DNA of 64,000 bases from Cheilinus undulatus. Lineage: Eukaryota > Chordata > Actinopteri > Labriformes > Labridae. The DNA is taken from assembly GCF_018320785.1 (NCBI RefSeq), contig NC_054872.1, positions 23,704,769-23,768,768 of the forward strand, in the 5' to 3' direction. The first letter of the stretch is position 1; every line of letters begins with the position of its first letter. The notes under the pieces are model-generated. The model saw only the letters and a list, made by a program, of their open reading frames with translations, did no database searches and was not told the DNA's origin. Both the position numbers and the translations under genes were made by a program. This document shows positions 33,280-45,109 of this stretch, piece after piece.

Positions 33280-33372
33280 ATGAAGCCCACCAAGCTAGAG
33301 CATCTTCTGATGACAAAGCATGCAGAGTTTAAGGACAAAATAAAAGATTTTTTTTCTGACAAAGGAGTGAGG
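33280..33372 (+). pseudogene. BED zinc-finger fragment of a hAT transposase
   Basis: A short open stretch reads MKPTKLEHLLMTKHAEFKD and continues to an IKDFF-type ending. This is the second half of the BED finger of ZBED/Charlie-type hAT transposases: the MKP.KL..H....KH pattern with the zinc-binding His pair, then a DKxxxFF linker. The first Cys pair is not intact upstream and frame is lost downstream. Confidence 0.6.
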
Positions 33373-34002
33373 TATACATCCGCCTGAAAACATGAATGGT
33401 GAACCTGACCAACCTCAGAAAAAGCACGGAGGGCTTCACATTTGGCTTCTCAAAGGATAAAAAAAAAAAGTAAGAAGCCACACTCAGTTGGACAAGAGCT
33501 TTTATTATGTTGAGTTGAAAATACAGCATCTAGGAGTACAAATGGCAGTTAACATATGTTTAATCAGCGTGAGGGTTATGTGGGGGTCCTGGAAAATTTT
33601 CTGCCTTGTAAGGGGACCCTAGCCCCCAAAAGTTGGAGAACCCCTGCCTTTACTGATATGTGCTGTGGTTAAAGAGGCAATAAATATGATTTGCTCCCTT
33701 TTTGAGGTTGTGTAGATGCTGCAATATAAAGTCTTAATAAACTATAAAATCTCCTCACATGAAGCTTTGATGTTTTGTGTTATCATAAGGATAAATAATC
33801 CACATTATTCTGTTCAGATGATTTGTACACCACCTCATAGCTCTGTGCTGGTCGTGTTGTAGAAGCACGCTCACTCATTACTCTAATCCATCCATAGGTT
33901 ATATCACACATGGATGCACACAAACAGACCTGTTGACGACAGCAGCTAAAAGCAAATCGATATTGACTAACTGTTGCTTCCACTCTTTCCGGCCTATTCT
34001 CT

Positions 34003-34017
34003 GGCCTCCAGATTGCC
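34003..34017 (+). promoter_or_regulatory. paqr7: Likely splice acceptor and Kozak context of paqr7
   Basis: A pyrimidine-rich stretch from 33970 ends in CCTCCAG at 34011, followed by ATTGCC and the ATG. The short distance from acceptor to start suggests the rest of the 5' UTR lies in one or more upstream exons. Confidence 0.5.
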
Positions 34018-35076
34018 ATGGCGACGGTGGTGATGGAGCAGATCGGTCGCCTGTTCATCAACGCCCAGCAGCTGCGCCAGATCCCTCAGCTGCTGGAGTC
34101 GGCCTTTCCCACGCTCCCTTGCACTGTGAAGAAGGTCGATGTTCCCTGGGTGTTCCGTGAGCGTCACATCCTCACCGGCTACAGGCAGACCGACCAGAGC
34201 TGGCGCTACTACTTCCTCACCCTCTTCCAAAGGCACAACGAGACCCTCAACGTGTGGACCCACCTCCTGGCTGCCCTCATCATCCTGGTCAAGTGGCAAG
34301 AGATCTCAGAGACGGTGGATTTCCTGCGAGACCCTCATTCTCAGCCGCTCTTCATCGTGCTCCTGGCAGCCTTCACCTACCTCTCCTTCAGTGCTCTCGC
34401 TCACCTCCTTTCTGCAAAGTCTGAGCTCTCCTACTACACCTTCTACTTCCTTGACTACGTGGGTGTGTCTGTCTACCAGTACGGCAGTGCTCTGGCTCAT
34501 TACTACTACGCCATCGAGAGGGGGTGGCATACTAAGGTGCAGGGGCTCTTCTTACCTGCTGCAGCGTTCTTGGCATGGCTCACCTGCTTTGGCTGCTGCT
34601 ACGGAAAATACGCCAGTCCTGAGATGCCCAAGTTTGCCAACAAGCTGTTCCAGGTGGTGCCCTCTGCCCTGGCTTACTGCTTAGACATAAGCCCAGTGGT
34701 TCACCGCATCTACAGCTGCTACCAGGAGGGCTGCTCTGACCCGGTGGTGGTGTACCATTTCTACCACGTGCTCTTTTTCCTCATCAGCGCCTACTTCTTC
34801 TGCTTCCCACATCCGGAGAGCTTGTTCCCCGGAAAGTGTGACTTTATCGGGCAGGGCCACCAGCTCTTTCACGTGTTTGTTGTTGTGTGCACCCTGACGC
34901 AGATTGAGGCGCTGCGAACAGACTTCACAGAGCGCCGGCCATTGTACGAGCGTCTGCACGGTGACCTTGCACACGACGCGGTTGCACTCTTCATCTTCAC
35001 TGCCTGCTGCAGCGCTCTGACCGCTTTCTACGTCCGCCAGCGTGTCCGTGCCTCTCTCCATGAGAAGGAGCAGTGA
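34018..35076 (+). CDS. paqr7: Membrane progestin receptor alpha (PAQR7)
   Basis: Seven-pass plasma-membrane steroid receptor of the PAQR family. In fish it is known to bind the maturation-inducing progestin on oocytes and act through inhibitory G proteins. The coding region is a single 352-codon frame, the length reported for fish mPR-alpha. The start is in strong context (GCCATGG), 6 bp after a likely splice acceptor (CTCCAG ending 34011), so upstream exons are probably non-coding. Motifs in order: VPWVFRERHILTGYR (42-56), HNETLNVWTH (73-82), SALAH with His129 in membrane segment 2, Asp146 in FYFLDY, and GQGHQLFH with His281 and His285 in the last segment. These are the conserved Ser/His/Asp/His positions of the PAQR metal-binding core. 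The N-terminus has no cleavable signal. PAQR5 and PAQR8 are the nearest alternatives, but overall similarity and the stmn1 neighbour favour PAQR7. Antisense open frames over it are shadows of its GC-rich codons. Confidence 0.95.
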   Translation: MATVVMEQIGRLFINAQQLRQIPQLLESAFPTLPCTVKKVDVPWVFRERHILTGYRQTDQSWRYYFLTLFQRHNETLNVWTHLLAALIILVKWQEISETVDFLRDPHSQPLFIVLLAAFTYLSFSALAHLLSAKSELSYYTFYFLDYVGVSVYQYGSALAHYYYAIERGWHTKVQGLFLPAAAFLAWLTCFGCCYGKYASPEMPKFANKLFQVVPSALAYCLDISPVVHRIYSCYQEGCSDPVVVYHFYHVLFFLISAYFFCFPHPESLFPGKCDFIGQGHQLFHVFVVVCTLTQIEALRTDFTERRPLYERLHGDLAHDAVALFIFTACCSALTAFYVRQRVRASLHEKEQ

Positions 35077-38000
35077 GAAGAAAAATAAGGGAAAAAAATT
35101 AACGTTATTTTACTCTGTAGTGACCATTATTTATTTTCATGTCAGTTATCAGTTTGTGACAGTGACTTATGATCATTTCTCCTCCATTTGATCTGCCAAA
35201 CTACCAGTGAGCTAATTTTGTGACTTACAATGAGGGAAACAGAGTGTTATATTTTGTCTGTAGCACCGAGGTTGGTCTTAAACACTGAATCAAGTTTGTA
35301 TATCTTTGTTCTGCTCCTTAATTAGTCTGCAAGGTTGTTTTAAGGCTGTACCTAAAGAACAGTCTCTTTACCTCTGCATAGAAAAATACCTCCTGTCAAA
35401 GGAAACAGACAAATTAAGGGGCTTGTTTCCAAAAAAATCCTTTTACCAAATTTATTCTGAGTAATTTAACTCTGTGAATGAATCTGTAAAACTTCTTGAA
35501 TAGGGATGTAACAATACCTCACAGTAACATTAAATATTATTACTATGGCTGTCAAGATTAAGCAAGGTTGACAATTAGTACATTCATTTTTTAAAATCAT
35601 GATCAATCTCATACTTTATTGTCCTTTTTGCTACACACTATGGTTTAGCCATGTCAGTGTCTCCCTGCAGTCACAGCTCAGTGGACAGGTCAGAAGTCAT
35701 CTGAACCTTATACAGTCAAATATTTAGCTTTTTTATTGCTCATTTATTTCCCTTCGATAACAAGTTACTTTTTCCATGGTAAAGTTCATGTTAAGATCTT
35801 CGATTTACCTATAAAAGCAGGTCTGTATCCAGACAGGAAGTTGATCACTCTTATTTTAAGACAGTAGGAAAATCAAAAGCAACACAAAAACAGTTCTGAA
35901 TGCAAAACAGTGGAATTTTAAAATGTGATACCAAGGTTGCAATTAATTACACAGAAATTAACTAAAGAAAATCTTTCATTAATTGCAATGAAAATTTTTA
36001 ATCATTTGCAGCCCTAACTAAGACAAATATGGAAAATTTGACAAATTGCACACAGATTTCTTTTTGCTTTACAATTCTCTTGTTCATTGCCGGCTTAAGC
36101 AACTCAGTCATCAAGGTGCTCCAAATAAGCACTGTTTTACTGTAACTAAGACTGTGAGCATTCATTCATTAATTGGCAGGTGAGTAAGGGCCATAAACAG
36201 TGCATTAATTTTTCTTAATTCTCATTAATTGCATGCTTAACTATTCCTTTTAGCACATATTGCTTAAACCACAGCATTGTCTCCCTGAACCCCACCCAAA
36301 CCACTGCCCACCCAGGAGAGGGTGCAGGCGGAGTATGTGGAATTTGAGGGTCAGTTTAATGCTGTGTAATATTTACCATGAAAGTCAGATGTCAGATCTG
36401 GGAGTGACATCACATCCAAGTTGACCACATTCCAGTTACTTTGAGTTTTTAACTCAAGAAAGTGATGTTGCCAGGAGTTTTGAGTTGGAATTCCAAATTC
36501 AACTGGAATGCCCCATAAGACAGTACAAAAATCCTAATGGAAAAAAATGTATTGAATGCAAACCATTGACATATTTCAAAATGTGACGAAAAAGGCAGAT
36601 CACTATTAATTAATGACATTTTGAATTAAAGTAATCCTATTCATCACAAATTGTTGTGAATGCCGTGTCTTTGTTAAAATTTGGAAAACCTTAAAAAGCA
36701 GTGATAAAAATGTGTTATGCACCCACTATCAGAATTTCAAAATGTGGCAAAAATATTGATCATGATTCATTATAGAAATTCTCAGATAAATCAAAGTCAG
36801 AAAACCAAATAGTTTGGCAGCCCTAGTTGTAATTGTAAAACAACAAAATATTTTGTAAAGTATTACATTTATATTTATAAGGAAAGATAAGACAAAGGTA
36901 ATTTTTCATTTTTATTGTTAAAAATTAGAATGAAAATAATCATATTTATCCATAAATTTTCTTCCATGCTGTGGCTTTGTAAAAATTTGCAAACCTTAAA
37001 AAGTAGTGATAAAAATTGTATAATGAATCCAGTATGGTGATTCAGATCATGTCCTGAGCACAGTGTATCATTACGTCCCTAGTCTTGAACCATGCAAGCA
37101 GTTAACTTAAGTATTTTCAGTCCCTTGGCTTGAATGCAGATTCTAATCAAATCTACTCTTTTTGGTCTTAACAGACATTTCTAAGACATCTCTTGCTTTT
37201 TGATTCCTCTCCCTTTCTTTAGGAATCAAAGCAGGGATTTGATTGTGATTTATATGAACCCTGTGACACACAAAGATTTAAAAATATTCATGGCAAGTTG
37301 AGTACCCAATTTGAAAACCAAATATTGAATCTTTTCTACAAAAAACAGATTTCTAATTCTGTTGAATGCATCTGAAAATGAGGCTGGCACTCAGTATTGG
37401 TTCAGAGATGGAGCAAAGATTACTGATGTCTCTTGATGTTAATCTTTTTTTATTCAAAGGGCTGGGACTTCAGCTTTTGCCTTTCTCACGTCTCCCATGA
37501 TGTCAGTGCTTTTGCGCGAGTCGTTTTTTTCATTGTAGCCCGATCAGATTTAAGTCACAGGAGCTGTGTCTGACTGTTTGTTCTGCTTTTGGTATGTTTT
37601 GTTTTTGTACAATGAATATGTATGTGCCTCTACGCATGTCTTTTGGTATATACTGTGGAATTTCAGTGTGTGAATGTTTATGAAAGCTTAGCCTTGCACT
37701 CCTTTCTTACCTTGTAAATAAGCTTTATTCCCCTTAAAAGTCATTTGCATCCTATTTTCTCTCCACCAAACAGCACTCTGACTCTGAATGCATCGTTTTT
37801 CTGGTGGAATTCAGCACATTCCTACTCTGGCTGCATCCTTTCAGAGCGTGTGTTGTGTTCAGTGCCCCTCCGCCTTTCAGACTTTAATGGCTATAAATTC
37901 ATCATTTCACACCGCTGCACTGTTACACTAAAAAGAGCCCCTTTGGGTTTTGTTCTCTTTCTTTGATGACTTTTGCTTTAAAATACTCTATTGATAATGT

Positions 38001-38902
38001 TGCTTTAGTTTTTATCTCACAAAATCTGTGTTCATGACAGCACTGTGTTCATGATGTTGTAAAATGTGCCAATGAATCTGTTGTTGCTTCAGTGATGGTA
38101 CTTTTGAGAGGTGAATCCAGAGAAGGAAGAGATTTAAATATTGTCTTTATATGACCTGAAATGTGAGATTTTACCATGATGCCCCTGATATATGAACCTT
38201 CTAACTGTAAACATTGACACTACTGACCTGGTCTCATCATGCACTGCCTGAATCAACACTGTACATACTGTAGCTGCCTATGTTTACATGCATGGAGGGA
38301 TCTGCTGTTTGTGGTTATCCTGGTTTGTGTTGAAAAGTTCTGAATAACAGGGGAAAATGTGCAAAAGAAGCCTCTAGTTGTGCACAATTAGTTATTGTTT
38401 AGTGACAAGACTGAGGCAAGAATGACTTATAAATATACTCTATTGTTTCACAGGAAGGCCGTATAATAGGCTAATGATATCCAAATGGTAAATGAAGCCT
38501 AAAACCTTCCATGACAAGTACATTTTCCACCATTAACGGACCAAACTAAAATGCCGGGATTATAATGTTTTTCCCTTATAAGAGATAATCTACCTTTGTT
38601 CAGCTGGCAGGTGACCAGTATTTATTTATTGTTTTATTGATTGTTTGTTGCAACATGGATACTCTGTCAAGAGCCACCTAGGTTGCAGCTTCAGCCTAAC
38701 TGGACTGTGGTTTGCACTGTGTACTGTAAAAGTGAAATAGTGTGTAAACGTAGCCTCTGATGCCACCCAATGCTTCCCTTTACCCCCTTCAGCGAAAGCA
38801 GGGTGAGAGGGACCAGAATGTTTTCTGCCTCCTGAAAAATATGTGTGACTGACTTTACTAATATTCTGTGGTATTTAAGAAAATAAAGTGTTACAGTAAC
38901 TT
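35077..38902 (+). other. paqr7: Candidate long 3' UTR of paqr7, AATAAA at 38882-38887
   Basis: Between the paqr7 stop and 38882 I see no canonical AATAAA on the plus strand. AATAAAGTG at 38882-38890 is followed within 20-30 bp by T/G-rich sequence, a good cleavage site. The stretch includes two miniature hAT-like repeats (35544-36016 and about 36570-36825). An earlier ATTAAA near 35530 could give a much shorter mRNA, so the extent is uncertain. Confidence 0.4.
35544..36016. mobile_element. Miniature hAT-like element
   Basis: The left end TATGGCTGTCAAGATTAA and the inverted right end TTAGGGCTGCAAATGATTAA are imperfect inverted repeats of a fish miniature element with TTAATTGCAATGAAAA-type subterminal sequence. 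A further partial copy ends at GGCAGCCCTAG near 36825. Another fragment with GATTAATCCTAGAATTTATG lies near 57960-58070. Confidence 0.5.
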
Positions 38903-41900
38903 TAAAGTTGTCTATTTATTTCAACAGATGGTGATGACATTTAGACAAAGAAAGACCATAATAATCTACACTATAAGTCAACATGAAACTTGAGTGTGTT
39001 CAATGCACAGTATGTATATTCTACTACTGGGGACTTTCTATCAAAACAACAAATGATGACAAGTAGAGAAGTACTGTCCACGTCCGGCCACCTCTGCTGC
39101 TTATTATTCAACAACTACACTCAAGAAAGGTGCATTTACTAAACAGTAAACTACTGTTTTTGTTTCTTGGATGAATTTCCCATGATGAGGGAGAAAAGCT
39201 GTTAAAGGTGGCCTTTCAGAAAGTTTCAGAAAGTACAAAAATCCCAAATAAAACAAAAATAGCTGAAATGCAACGGTCCATCACCAGTCAGCAGCTTCCT
39301 GTAGTGGTTCCACTGCCACAAAATACACGTCATAACTCAAAGCAGCCACCATGACAAGACACAGACCATTACAACTATAAAATTAAGGATTTCCCTGGCC
39401 TTTAAATTTTTTGAAATTATCTAAATTAATGCAAGTATTCTACTAAAATATGGATTTAGATTAGTCATGTTTCAACTTATATCAGAGTGAAAAATTGACA
39501 TATTGCACATTTAATTCAATCAAACGGCATCAAAGAGAAAATTACTGATGTCTTGTTGAGTTCAGCATGCCGTCCACTCAATTATGTTGCTCTCCATAGG
39601 GGTTTGGTAACTTCCCTCATAGTACAAAAGGGTTTATTGCCCAAATGCACTGTGTGAAAACGATGCAGATTAAGGGATGAAAGTCAAATAATTTGAGCAT
39701 AATGACAAAAAATACTTATATTGCTTGAATGCGGTTAACTTAAAACTAAAAATAAATTCTCCAACTCAGAAAAATAGAGTTGAAGTAGCTGTTTTGGACT
39801 TTTTAGTGAACACAACTCCTTTTCTTTAACACTTTTAACACTGTAACACGGTCTTACAGTGCAGTGAAAAGGGTTACACGTTCTAAATATTTAATTTGTG
39901 TAAAACAAGATAAATTAAGTAAATTGAGTTATTTAGCTTTTATGGCCAAGGAGTACATGTAACTTGTTTATAATAAGTGTTATATAATGGGTTATAAAAA
40001 ACTGAAAACTCCATTTCTGTGTAAAATTGTTGTTAGTTTTTACAGTGTGCTTATAAAGAAAAGAACTCCAGTGAGCAGATGTAGAGGAACTTTATTGCAT
40101 TCACAGTCTGAAGTAGATGGCATTATCGCTACATTTCAACCTTTATCTCAAATGAATGTCAGTGCTTTTTTATTTCTCTTATCTGTAGATTTTGTTTGGT
40201 TGAATCTAAGTAAGGATTCAAGACAGTCTAAGTCCACACTTTAAACCCCCCTGATATTTCAGCATCTAGACACGGTAGTACAAAAAATTAGTTTTCTCTA
40301 AATGGATTGGGGAAACAGAAATTCAGATTAAAAACTTGAACATTTGTGGTTTAACTGAACTGGTACAATCTATCAAACTGTTTCTCTTTCAGTAAAATTG
40401 CTTGTGGTTTTGAGTTAAACAGTGACATACCAATGCTTTTATTATTGTCTTTGTCGTGGTATTTCACATGATGTATACTCTGAGTGCCAATAGAGCATTG
40501 CTTTTTAATATGCTATCTGAACAACACAATGATCCTGGACAAACCCCCCGTTTGTCATGGCTTAGCTCAAAAGAGATGGCAAAAACAAGGGAGACGTAGT
40601 TTAAGCTAAAAAGTGAAAAAGGTTTAATTACAAAATATGAATGAAATGATTAACAACTAAATGAAGTAGAAATTGAACTAACATGAAGCATTACCAAATG
40701 AATACATGGTGTGATGAGGAATCGCTGCAATGGGGATCAGAGCAGATGTCAGCAAAGAGAGTGTGAAGATTAACTGCCAGGCCTTATACACCTGAGGACC
40801 TGGCCCAGACCACCCAAGTGTGGAAAATACCACCCACCAACCTGCAGGAAAAGATACGACAGACACCAGTACAGAGGCAACACACAACACAACAGCAGAT
40901 CCTATAGGTATGAGGCCTTCACATGAGGAATCTGGGGGAGCTCACTCAGTCATGCACTCATGCATTATCGCTGCATCGCATTGTAGATGGGCCGGTGGTT
41001 AAGGTAAATTTTGCTCTCCTTTGTCTGTCAATTTCTATTGATATTTGCTTCACGGAGCAGCAGAAGTTCAGTGACAATATGTGAAAAATAACAACATGCC
41101 TTTTTCATAACACATGGTGGTTTTTCTCTGCTGGGTGAACCGCAAAAAGGAGTGGGGGTCAAATCAAGAGAATACGCACTTTTATAAGCACCACAGCCTG
41201 AAGTCTTTCCATTTTGCAGACAATATAAGTGTTCTTCATTTACATGTACCAAATAATTTATCAGTCATGATGTGAGGATCACTGACAAGTTCCGAACTGC
41301 TTTGGATAGGTTTGCTTCAAATTCTCAGATTCTCAGGTCTCCTACTTATTTACAGTGTTAGTCAATCACCACCAGAGGGCAGCAGTGTCGTGTAGTAAGA
41401 CAGCAACGTGAACGCTTCAGCAGGTTGAGATGGATTACTCACTTTTGGTATTTTGCAGAGGTTTTTTGAGGTTTGGGGACTTTCTATAAAATATTTGAGG
41501 TTTATATAGTTATTGTGGAATGTTTTTTGAAGGAAATATTAGTCATAAAAGAGCTTTTTATCACAACAATGCAAAAAATGAAGAAACAGTTCATGAGATA
41601 AAGATATAACAGAGGCATCTCTGATGAAATCAGGATCTTCTAATGCTGATTCTTGACTAAAGACACATGCACAATTGAAGTGAATAGGTTTTAATGTCGA
41701 ACAAGCCCATGCAGGAGCAACCTTACAGTTATGATCACTAAAGAGTAACTGAATCAGATGATAACAAATCAAAATATTTAAATCAGGAGGAATGTATGTG
41801 CCTGAAGTTGATCTGAATCTAATAAAGAAAAGTCGTTATGGCTCTGTTTGTTTACTTCTGTAGGATGATGAGTGCAGCATAAGTAGGCCCTTCTGTCTGG

Positions 41901-44037
41901 GTTACAAAGGATGACAGATGACTTTTCTCTACCCCAGACAGTAAACATGAGTCAAATATTGATAAGCGCAAAATTATTTTCCCTCTTAAGCACAGAGCTC
42001 TTAATGGCGTCTTACCCGGAAAATAAAAGCTGAATCATTCAGAGTTCTTCTGGAGCTCAATAAATGGAAAGATTTATTTCATCCCATGGCACCGATGTTT
42101 ACAAGAATTAATCTTTCCATTAGGGGGCACAAACGATCTGCATTTTTTTCTCTTAAATTACCACCGATCCGTTATGGCACTTAAATGATGAACTCTCAGG
42201 TCAATCAAGACACATTTGATAGCAAAGCCCCCCTGTTGTAACATATAACACAGTTCATTATGCACCATATGCAGCCTTGAATACTAAACAATACACTGTA
42301 TGCCTTTCTCTGTTGAATTAAACCTTCAGTGTAAATAAACAAAAGTTAATTATTGATGTAAACATTAGCTCAACAGAGTAAGAATAATACAACATGATTA
42401 AATCTTGTCTTATTCATGAACATGCTCCTCTGGGAGTCAGAGTTGGAGACATTTAGCTTGTGGGTGGCACATGTGGTTTAGCAATGCGCATATTCTGTAT
42501 GTGAACATGTTTGGCTGCAGGTATAATCTTCCTGTTTTTGTACATATGTCAATTTCTATATTTTCCACTTGTTTTTTGCTATTTTAGTATAAATATGTGT
42601 AAGTTTGTGTGGGTTTATCTAGCATGTTGCCTTTTGTTGATTTTGTCAGGAGCGTTGCTTATGATGATGAAGCTGGCTTTTACTCCGTGCTTTCATTTAA
42701 TGTAGCTGTCTCATCAAGCTGTCTCTCTTCACACACAAACACACACACAACATTTATATCCTGACTGAGTGGAATTTCATATGCTGCCTAATTAGATCAT
42801 CTCTAAAGTACATTCCCAGAGATGGGGAAGAATAATTGAAATTTAAGACAGAAATGGGCTCCTGATGTATCTACCTTGGATGTGATTAATTCACAGTATT
42901 ACACACTCAGACACTCTTAAATCACATGGCTGAGATAGTGATAATTGCCTTACAGCCTGCTTCCTGTCCTCTAACTATCAATCGTCTCCCCAGGCTCCAT
43001 CAATTTTACTCCTGCCTGTTCCTGGAGCGGCTCCGCGTCCCTCTCTCTGTCTCTGCCCGGCTTCACTCGCCTCCTCTCCTCGACTGTTGTGGTTTTCCTC
43101 TCTCTGTGAGCCGTGCTACAAATGCTCCTGCTCCTCTCCATTCCCTTTTTTAAACGCTTCATTTGCTTTGTATGATTTGTATCAAGGCTGGCGAGGAAAT
43201 ATTGGGTGGCCTTGGTCTCCTATCCTGTTTTGTAATTAGAGGTTTGACTTGCCAGAGGGAACAGCTTTGTTCAGAGTTATTAAATCGCCTTCTCGTTCTG
43301 CCAGGTGACAGACAGCCAACTTCTTTCTCCATCTCTGTGTTTTTCTTTCGTTTTTTTTGATGAACCTCTTCTATGCTGCCAGGTATTTTGTTCCCACATC
43401 CTTTGTTATTGTGACATTTTCATATGGTCCCTCTTTCTGTTATTATGTGGAGAAAAGCTTTGGGAAAATCTCAGTTTTATGAGCGATGTAATAACACGAG
43501 GAACTGAACAAAGTATTATCTGACTGCAAATTACAAATGTATCAAAATGGAAAATGTAGGCTAATACCTGTCCTCCAGTCCCTGTAATGTGCTCACAAGC
43601 AATAATGGTAGCGCCAGAGCATATTAGAGTAGAAGGACTGTCACATTCCTCTCACTTCAGCCTTATTTTCTACTCCATACAATAGATTTAAGTCTCATAA
43701 TAACAAAACCATGGTCTGTTTCAAGTACAAAGTGTACTGAAAGACTTTAAAATGATAGCCTGCTCAAAATACTCTGTTCATACGCTGAACAAAAGCAAAA
43801 ACTTACTTTACTTCCATCCCTATTTTTCTTTAACTCTTTTGACCTTTAAGTTTTTATGCATTTTGAAAAATCATTGAAGTTAATACAGGTTTTAAAAGTT
43901 AGATTTGCTTAATACGCTTTTTTAAAGAGTTTATTTGAAAAGACTGAAACCACTCATATCAGTCAACTTTAAATGAAGCTAAAACCAAGAAAGGTTTTTT
44001 TTTTTTTTTATGGCTGAGACAAGAAGAAGAACTCTAT
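38903..44037. other. Gene-free sequence downstream of paqr7
   Basis: No coding exon can be supported. At 39165-39230 there is half of the foldback family (GAATTTCCCATGATGAGGGA, then GAAAAGCTGTTAAAG). At about 40545-40920 an unfamiliar stretch with poly-pyrimidine and ACCACCCACCAACCTGCAGG words may be a retroelement fragment, but I cannot name it. 42733-42750 is a short (CA)n. The 42.75-43.35 kb part is less repeat-like than its surroundings. Confidence 0.4.
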
Positions 44038-45101
44038 CAGAGGTGGGAAAAACTACTAAAACTACTATTGCACTCAAGTAAAAGTACAGTTACTTTAGTT
44101 AAAAATTTACTTGAGTAGAAGGAAAAGTACTGGTCTATAAATCAACTCAAATAAAAGCAGAAAATAATTAAGTTTACTATAAATTGCTGAGTAGCTACAA
44201 ATGAGTTAATATAGTTAATTTAACTAAATGGAAGTTGAATGTAACATTAAAGTTTCCTTTAGAACCACCTAGAGTCACAGGCTGTAATTCTAACCCAGTG
44301 GATAACTTCACTCATGGTGCACATTTGTCTCACAATATAAACGACAACAGTCCTTTACAAACATGACTAAAAGAACTAACACTGGTAGATGAAAACAGTC
44401 AAATAACTCCCAACACTGAAGATCAATTCACTCAGTATGGAGTTAAAATGACACTTAAGGAGTTAAATCAACTCTAAATGTTTAATCCTGAGATTTAAAC
44501 ACTCCAGTTTTTAGCGGTTGTGGGATGTGATGTGGAATCATCCCCTGGCCATGTACTACAGAGTGGTCAACAGAGGTGGAAAAGTACAATAGCACTAAAG
44601 TTAAAGCACAGTTATTCTGGTTAAAACATACTTATGTTCAGTCAGTCTTCTCACGTTTGTAGTTTGCTCAAGCATTTATTATGGCAGCATTGCATAGTTT
44701 GGCCTCAGGCTTCGACTTCATCACTCCTCGCAGATTTCTTACATGCAGAATTGAGGAGTGATGAGATAACATCTTAAACCCTCTAGTGGGAGCCAACAGG
44801 TGGATGCTGGGGTGGAGGTGGGTTGAGGCGAGCGCAGTGCTGATCCAGGGCAGAGCATGCAATTGCAGAGCAGAGGAAGAGATTGGAAATCTTGCAGCTT
44901 AAATAGACCACTGAATTAGAATAAGATACATGTCAGGTGTGAACCAATGGGCTCCTCTAGATAACTGACCTGAACTAACTCACCAGCTTCATTACATTAA
45001 AAGAACTGATTTCAGAATATACTTCGATAAGTACAAGTATGCAAAAAAGCAACTCAATTACAGTCATCTGAGTAGATGTAATTAATTACTTTCCACCCCT
45101 G
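44038..45101. mobile_element. hAT-type non-autonomous element with perfect 8-bp target duplication
   Basis: AACTCTAT lies directly outside both ends (44030-44037 and 45102-45109). The left end CAGAGGTGGGAAAA and inverted right end CAGGGGTGGAAAG are inverted repeats. Inside each are the ACTCAAGTAAAAGTAC / GTAGATGTAATTAATTAC motifs characteristic of a very common fish miniature transposon. A second left end in the same orientation, CAGAGGTGGAAAAGTAC, starts at 44571, so the element is composite. No transposase is present. Confidence 0.78.
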
Positions 45102-45109
45102 AACTCTAT

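Larger units (their letters stand above)
31608..33646 (+). mobile_element. hAT (ZBED/Charlie-like) transposon remnant, host of a second insertion
   Basis: The left end CAGTGGTTGTCAGACTAAGG and the inverted right end CAGGGGTTCTCCAACTTTTG are hAT-type termini. The flanks CCTTATCT (31600-31607) and CCTTTACT (33647-33654) agree at 6 of 8. Each end continues with TGGGGACTCCTGGGGG or its inverse. After removal of the inner element (31915-33156) about 800 bp remain, including a BED zinc-finger scrap on the plus strand. It is therefore a deleted copy of an autonomous hAT. Confidence 0.7.

Noticed and set aside
34139..35061. Long open frames overlapping paqr7 (plus frame 34139-34684, minus 34681-35061 and 33994-34299)
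   Set aside because: They are other-frame readings of the GC-rich paqr7 codons, with no family motif.
40545..41002. Possible LTR retrotransposon fragment or gene exon
   Set aside because: Some words look retroelement-like, but there is no paired LTR, primer site or protein motif, so it is left unassigned.
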